This document shows, piece after piece, positions 5,402-6,204 of a stretch of 6,204 nucleotides of DNA (the stretch's first letter is position 1; the number at the start of each line of letters is the position of its first letter). Location: positions 1-6,204 of the forward strand of contig JALZVA010000104.1 in the NCBI GenBank assembly GCA_023301335.1, read 5' to 3'. Source of the stretch: Akkermansiaceae bacterium (GTDB lineage Bacteria > Verrucomicrobiota > Verrucomicrobiia > Verrucomicrobiales > Akkermansiaceae). The notes beneath the pieces were generated by a model, which did not search any database, was not told the DNA's origin, and saw nothing but the letters and a program-made list of their open reading frames with translations. The position numbers and the translations under genes are program-made.

Positions 5402-6204
5402 ATGCCAGCGAAGAAAAAAGAAAGCAAAAAGCCATGGGAAAAAGCCATGCCAGAGTCACAGTTCTCTTTCATGAAAGAGATTATTTCAGCACCTTCACCA
5501 GTCGGTCTGGAGGGAGCTATGACCTATCAGGTTTTAAAACCAGCTTTTGAATCCTTCATGCCGAAGCAGTGGGATATTCATCAATTTAAAGGACACGCCA
5601 GCATCGCGATGGATACACATCCAGATCAGCCTGAGATGCCCACTGTGATGTTAGTTGGGCATGCCGATAAGATTAGAATGCAGGTTAGATCTATTGATGA
5701 GGATGGGAAAATATGGATCAATACAGATTCTTTTTTACCTAATGTTTTAGTTGGTCATGAAGTGAAACTTTTTTGTCAAAATCCTAAAAAACCAGGCGAT
5801 TACAAGGTGCTAGAAGGAGGGACTATTGAGGCTCTTGGAGCGATTCATTTCGCCGACTCAGCAATACGCACTGGGAGTAAGGGTTTAAGTAAGGAGATGA
5901 TCTATTTAGATCTTCAAATGCATGGGAAGGATCGTAAAAAGAAACTGGAGGCTCTCGGCATTAAACCTGGTGACCCCATTTTGTTAGATCGCCCAATCAA
6001 ACGTGGCTATGCTGAAGATACATTCTACGGAGCTTACCTTGATAACGGACTTGGATGCTTTACCGTCGCTGAGGTTGCGAAGCTTATTGCCGCGAAACCG
6101 TTGAAAAATGTAAGAGTCCTTTTCGCCATCGCCACACACGAAGAGATTGATCGCTTCGGGGCCACAATGTCCGTTGGAGAATTACGCCCAGACATGCTGA
6201 TTGC
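5402..6204 (+). CDS. M42-family-like metallopeptidase (glutamyl aminopeptidase/endoglucanase M type), 3' end missing
   Basis: M42 enzymes are cytosolic, di-metal aminopeptidases that assemble into large tetrahedral particles and trim peptides. I translated 267 codons from ATG at 5402 to the window edge; the family usually has about 340-370 residues, so roughly a quarter is missing. Landmarks are SAPSPVGLEG (29-38), VGHADKIRMQV (85-95; H87 first metal ligand, D89), a middle segment of beta character (about 96-195) where the family carries its inserted PDZ-like domain, YLDNGLGCF (212-220; D214 bridging metal ligand) and ATHEEIDRFGA (244-254; E247 catalytic base, E248 metal ligand). The core ligands visible are all present, but flanking positions depart from the usual GHxDEIG, DDRxG and QEEVGxRGA. 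The first 14 residues are lysine-rich and look like a poorly conserved tail; M16 is a possible later start. Upstream sequence offers no Shine-Dalgarno to decide. It could equally be named a generic M20/M42 hydrolase. Confidence 0.85.
   Translation, partial: MPAKKKESKKPWEKAMPESQFSFMKEIISAPSPVGLEGAMTYQVLKPAFESFMPKQWDIHQFKGHASIAMDTHPDQPEMPTVMLVGHADKIRMQVRSIDEDGKIWINTDSFLPNVLVGHEVKLFCQNPKKPGDYKVLEGGTIEALGAIHFADSAIRTGSKGLSKEMIYLDLQMHGKDRKKKLEALGIKPGDPILLDRPIKRGYAEDTFYGAYLDNGLGCFTVAEVAKLIAAKPLKNVRVLFAIATHEEIDRFGATMSVGELRPDMLI

Overview
The window is ordinary bacterial chromosome, coding-dense, with balanced to slightly AT-rich composition by eye. It shows no phage, transposon, CRISPR or tRNA signal. 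The proteins suggest a Gram-negative bacterium of the PVC/Bacteroidota sphere, and I lean to Verrucomicrobiota. The reasons are a short eukaryote-type (type II) glutamine synthetase, a separate NuoD with the variant motif GARFTTSYTRVGG, and mostly Shine-Dalgarno-less starts. This assignment is inference from remembered family features, not a computed placement.

Layout. Positions 1-3089 (minus strand) hold three peripheral-arm subunits of respiratory complex I in the order nuoD, nuoE, nuoF. NuoF runs off the left edge. Positions 3090-3297 are a compact regulatory interval. It holds an intrinsic terminator that ends the upstream glutamine synthetase transcript, a possible sigma70-type promoter for the nuo genes, and a perfect TGTGA-N6-TCACA palindrome of the CRP-family type. 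Positions 3298-4317 (minus) encode a type II glutamine synthetase. The 91-bp gap upstream of it carries a well-spaced -24/-12 (sigma54) promoter match. Positions 4409-5215 (minus) encode a soluble PP2C-family Ser/Thr phosphatase. Positions 5402-6204 (plus, divergent) begin an M42-like metallopeptidase cut by the right edge.

How the parts relate. NuoD, NuoE and NuoF belong to one enzyme: NADH is oxidised at the FMN of NuoF, and NuoD forms part of the quinone site. The first subunits normally found before nuoD (nuoA, nuoB, nuoC) are absent here, so the complex I genes are split and nuoD heads its own unit. Glutamine synthetase assimilates ammonium. Its sigma54-type promoter fits nitrogen control, as known for rhizobial glnII. 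The phosphatase and peptidase have no demonstrable link to these pathways beyond position.

I found no previously undescribed multi-gene system. The most interesting signals are regulatory (the sigma54 promoter and the CRP-like site), followed by motif departures in NuoE, the PP2C and the M42 protein.
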